Assembly (NCBI RefSeq): GCF_008933155.1
Contig: NZ_WBVP01000018.1
Location: 1 to 64,000 of the forward strand
Source of the DNA: Aliivibrio finisterrensis
GTDB taxonomy: Bacteria > Pseudomonadota > Gammaproteobacteria > Enterobacterales > Vibrionaceae
Direction of reading: 5' to 3'
DNA: 64,000 nucleotides
The translations under genes were made by a program, and so were the position numbers. A model generated the notes under the pieces. It saw only the letters and a list, made by a program, of their open reading frames with translations, searched no databases and had not been told where the DNA came from. Below are positions 61,898-64,000 of the stretch, in pieces (positions within the stretch are counted from its first letter, which is position 1; the number at the start of each line of letters is the position of its first letter).

Positions 61898-62926
61898 ATG
61901 AAATTTAAGATTAGCTCACTCTATGCTGCACTAACAGCTTCGGCATTACTTATCTCTACCCAAGCTGTTGCTGCAAATGGTACCTTAGAAAAAGTAAAAA
62001 AAAATGGATATTTACAATGTGGTGTCAGTACCGGACTTCCTGGGTTTTCAAACCCGAACTCAAAAGGTGAATGGGAAGGAATCGATGTTGAGTTCTGCCA
62101 AGCTGTTGCTGCAGCAGTTTTAGGAGATAAATCAAAAGTTAAATATGTCCCACTTACGGCTAAAGAGCGCTTTACTGCGTTACAATCTGGAGAGATTGAC
62201 GTACTTGCTCGTAACACTACCTGGACATTACACCGCGACACCTCTTTAGGTTTAAATTTTGTCGGTGTTAATTACTATGATGGTCAGGGTTTCATGGTGA
62301 AAAAAGAGCTTGGTTTAACCAGTGCAAAAGAACTTGATGGCGCCTCTGTTTGCGTTCAATCAGGAACCACAACAGAGCTTAACCTTGCCGACTACTTTCG
62401 TAACAACGGTATGGAATACAAGCCAGTTGTATTTGATACTGCCGCACAAACCTCTAAAGGCTTCGATGCTGGTCGATGTGATGTCCTAACTACAGATCAA
62501 TCAGGCTTATATGCACTTCGTTTGAATCTTAAAGATCCCAAAACAGCACAAATTCTTCCTGAAATTATTTCAAAAGAACCACTAGGTCCTGTTGTTCGCC
62601 AAGGTGATGATCAATGGTTCAACATTAATAAATGGGTATTAAATACTATGATTAATGCCGAGGAATATGGAATTAGCTCCCAAAATGCAGATCAAATGTT
62701 GAAATCTAAAGATCCAAACATCAAACGTATCCTTGGTGTTGACGGACCTAAAGGTAAAGGGCTAGGCATTCGTGATGATTGGGGCTATCAAGTGGTGAAA
62801 CAAGTAGGTAACTACGGTGAAATTTTCGAACGTACGGTTGGTGAAGGCTCTCCATTGCAAATCTCACGTGGTGTTAATGCACTTTGGAATGACGGTGGGT
62901 TTATGTACGCCGCACCAATTCGTTAA
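61898..62926 (+). CDS. General amino-acid ABC transporter periplasmic binding protein (AapJ/BztA-like)
   Basis: This is a 342-residue precursor with a signal peptide (ISSLYAALTASALLISTQAVAA, cleavage near residue 26). The mature part is a type 2 solute-binding protein: LQCGVSTGLPGFSNPNSKGE, GIDVEFCQAVAAAVLG, ARNTTWTLHRD and VQSGTTTELNLADYF. The length and the NTTWTLHRD motif fit the AapJ/BztA group, which binds several polar L-amino acids. It is first in an operon; a hairpin and the permease gene follow. Confidence 0.92.
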   Translation: MKFKISSLYAALTASALLISTQAVAANGTLEKVKKNGYLQCGVSTGLPGFSNPNSKGEWEGIDVEFCQAVAAAVLGDKSKVKYVPLTAKERFTALQSGEIDVLARNTTWTLHRDTSLGLNFVGVNYYDGQGFMVKKELGLTSAKELDGASVCVQSGTTTELNLADYFRNNGMEYKPVVFDTAAQTSKGFDAGRCDVLTTDQSGLYALRLNLKDPKTAQILPEIISKEPLGPVVRQGDDQWFNINKWVLNTMINAEEYGISSQNADQMLKSKDPNIKRILGVDGPKGKGLGIRDDWGYQVVKQVGNYGEIFERTVGEGSPLQISRGVNALWNDGGFMYAAPIR

Positions 62927-62959
62927 TTAAAAAATAGTAAATGTAGATAATACAATTTT

Positions 62960-62984
62960 ATGGGGTGAGTTTTCACCCCTTTTA
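62960..62984 (+). terminator. Intra-operon attenuating hairpin
   Basis: The stem GGGGTGA / TCACCCC with a 4-base loop and four T lies between the binding-protein and permease genes. This is the usual way to give more binding protein than permease. Confidence 0.75.
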
Positions 62985-63009
62985 TGAATGGATTTAAGGT
63001 TGTAGTTGT

Positions 63010-64000
63010 ATGTCATCAAAAAATAAAAACCTCTTTTATAATCCAATATTTCGTGCGATTTTATTTCAAGTGATAGCTGTCGCTTTACTTGTTTTTTTCT
63101 TTTATTCCATAGTTAACAATGCATTAACCAATTTAGAATCGCGAGGTATCGCTACTGGTCTTGGTTTTTTAAATCAAGAAGCGGGATTTGGTATTGGCTT
63201 ATCTTTGGTGGAATATGATGAAACACACACTTATGGTCGCACATTTGTGGTTGGACTTTTAAACACTGCACTGGTCTCTATTTTAGGAATTTTATTTGCT
63301 ACCGTGCTCGGATTTACAGTGGGTATTGCTCGGTTATCTAGCAACTGGCTTGTTAGCCGATGTGCCGCAGTTTACATAGAAACCTTTCGAAATATCCCTC
63401 TTTTATTGCAAATTTTTTTTTGGTATTTCGCCGTTTTACAAGCGCTTCCCTCTCCCCGTCAAAGTTTAAGCTTAGGTGAAAGTATTTTTTTAAATGTGCG
63501 TGGATTATTCCTTCCAAGTCCTATTTTTGAAAAAGGGTCTATCCTAATTGGCATGGCTGTAATTATTGCGATTGTTTTTATTATCTTTTTATCTAAATGG
63601 GCAAAGAACAAACAAGTGATTACTGGTAAGCAAACCCCCGTTATAAGATATTCACTTTTCGTTCTTATTGGTCTACCTACTATTGCTTATTTTATTGGAG
63701 GCATGCCTATCTCTATTGAATACCCAGAACTTAAAGGATTCAACTTTAAAGGTGGCATTAGCATTATTCCTGAATTAGCAGCATTAGTTGTTGCATTAAG
63801 TGTATATACCGCATCATTTATTGCTGAGATCGTTCGCTCAGGTATTAATGCGGTTAGCCATGGTCAAACAGAAGCCGCAATGGCCTTAGGCCTACCACGA
63901 AATAAAACACTAAAGCTTGTCGTTATCCCACAAGCGATGCGCATTATTATTCCTCCTTTAACGAGCCAATATTTAAACTTAACCAAAAACTCCTCTCTAG
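63010..64000 (+). CDS. General amino-acid ABC transporter permease (AapQ/BztB-like), partial
   Basis: The frame opens at the ATG at 63010 and runs off the window end, giving 330 codons. It starts MSSKNKNLFYNPIFRAILFQ, with a first membrane helix and the AapQ-type long periplasmic loop (ESRGIATGLGFLNQEAGFGI). More helices follow (NTALVSILGILFATVLGFTV), then the YIETFRNIPLLLQ motif. The EAA permease loop EAAMALGLPRNKTLKLVVIPQ is near the window end. The downstream permease and ATPase genes would lie beyond the window. Confidence 0.92.
   Translation, partial: MSSKNKNLFYNPIFRAILFQVIAVALLVFFFYSIVNNALTNLESRGIATGLGFLNQEAGFGIGLSLVEYDETHTYGRTFVVGLLNTALVSILGILFATVLGFTVGIARLSSNWLVSRCAAVYIETFRNIPLLLQIFFWYFAVLQALPSPRQSLSLGESIFLNVRGLFLPSPIFEKGSILIGMAVIIAIVFIIFLSKWAKNKQVITGKQTPVIRYSLFVLIGLPTIAYFIGGMPISIEYPELKGFNFKGGISIIPELAALVVALSVYTASFIAEIVRSGINAVSHGQTEAAMALGLPRNKTLKLVVIPQAMRIIIPPLTSQYLNLTKNSSL

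Overview
The window is a stretch of a gamma-proteobacterial chromosome. AT-rich DNA, a long-form purC, polar-flagellate style chemoreceptors, several c-di-GMP proteins, YggN/DUF2750/DUF2947/DUF3334 family genes and a vibrio-type miniature inverted-repeat element point to Vibrionaceae, most likely Aliivibrio (A. fischeri or a close relative). The species call is inference from gene content and style; no rRNA or tRNA gene was seen to anchor it.

Region 1 (1-9.5 kb) is mostly housekeeping: a FapA/DUF342 protein, glutaredoxin, YggN, purC behind a PurR box, a small outer-membrane barrel, hrpA, tusE and acyP. Region 2 (9.5-21 kb) holds two chemoreceptors, rlmI, a decayed IS5-type element, a DUF2750 gene, tpm, the cystine transporter tcyP, a DEDDh exonuclease and a CHASE-GGDEF diguanylate cyclase. 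Region 3 (21-30 kb) has a compact DUF2760-Hsp70-Hsp70 operon, a small membrane protein whose ribosome-binding site lies in a 50-bp palindrome, a DUF2947-like gene, a stand-alone CARF-nuclease (DUF1887/VC1899/Card1-like) and udp with a two-CRP-site CytR-type control region.

Region 4 (30-50 kb) is the most accessory-looking part. It holds a 2960-residue VCBS-repeat surface protein, a convergent three-gene type I secretion operon with two unlike ABC proteins that both lack the usual catalytic glutamate, and two tandem membrane HD-GYP proteins. A roughly 118-bp copy of the udp control region lies at each side of the adhesin/secretion/first HD-GYP block, so this approximately 17-kb block looks inserted or duplicated. 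The last 890 bp of the two HD-GYP genes are almost identical while the 5' parts are diverged, which suggests gene conversion.

Region 5 (50-64 kb) carries zntA with a MerR-type (ZntR) operator, a CBS-pair protein, a pseudo-receiver/TPR-like protein, ydiJ (D-2-hydroxyglutarate dehydrogenase type), DUF3334 and DUF2786 proteins, a 62-residue ORF behind a perfect FNR box, an operon of a truncated CysG-like protein plus a GntR/UTRA regulator, and the start of an amino-acid ABC transporter operon cut by the window end.

The strongest candidates for undescribed biology are the adhesin/degenerate-ABC/HD-GYP block, the Hsp70 pair with DUF2760, and the CARF nuclease with no CRISPR genes nearby. I saw no CRISPR array, prophage, tRNA or rRNA.
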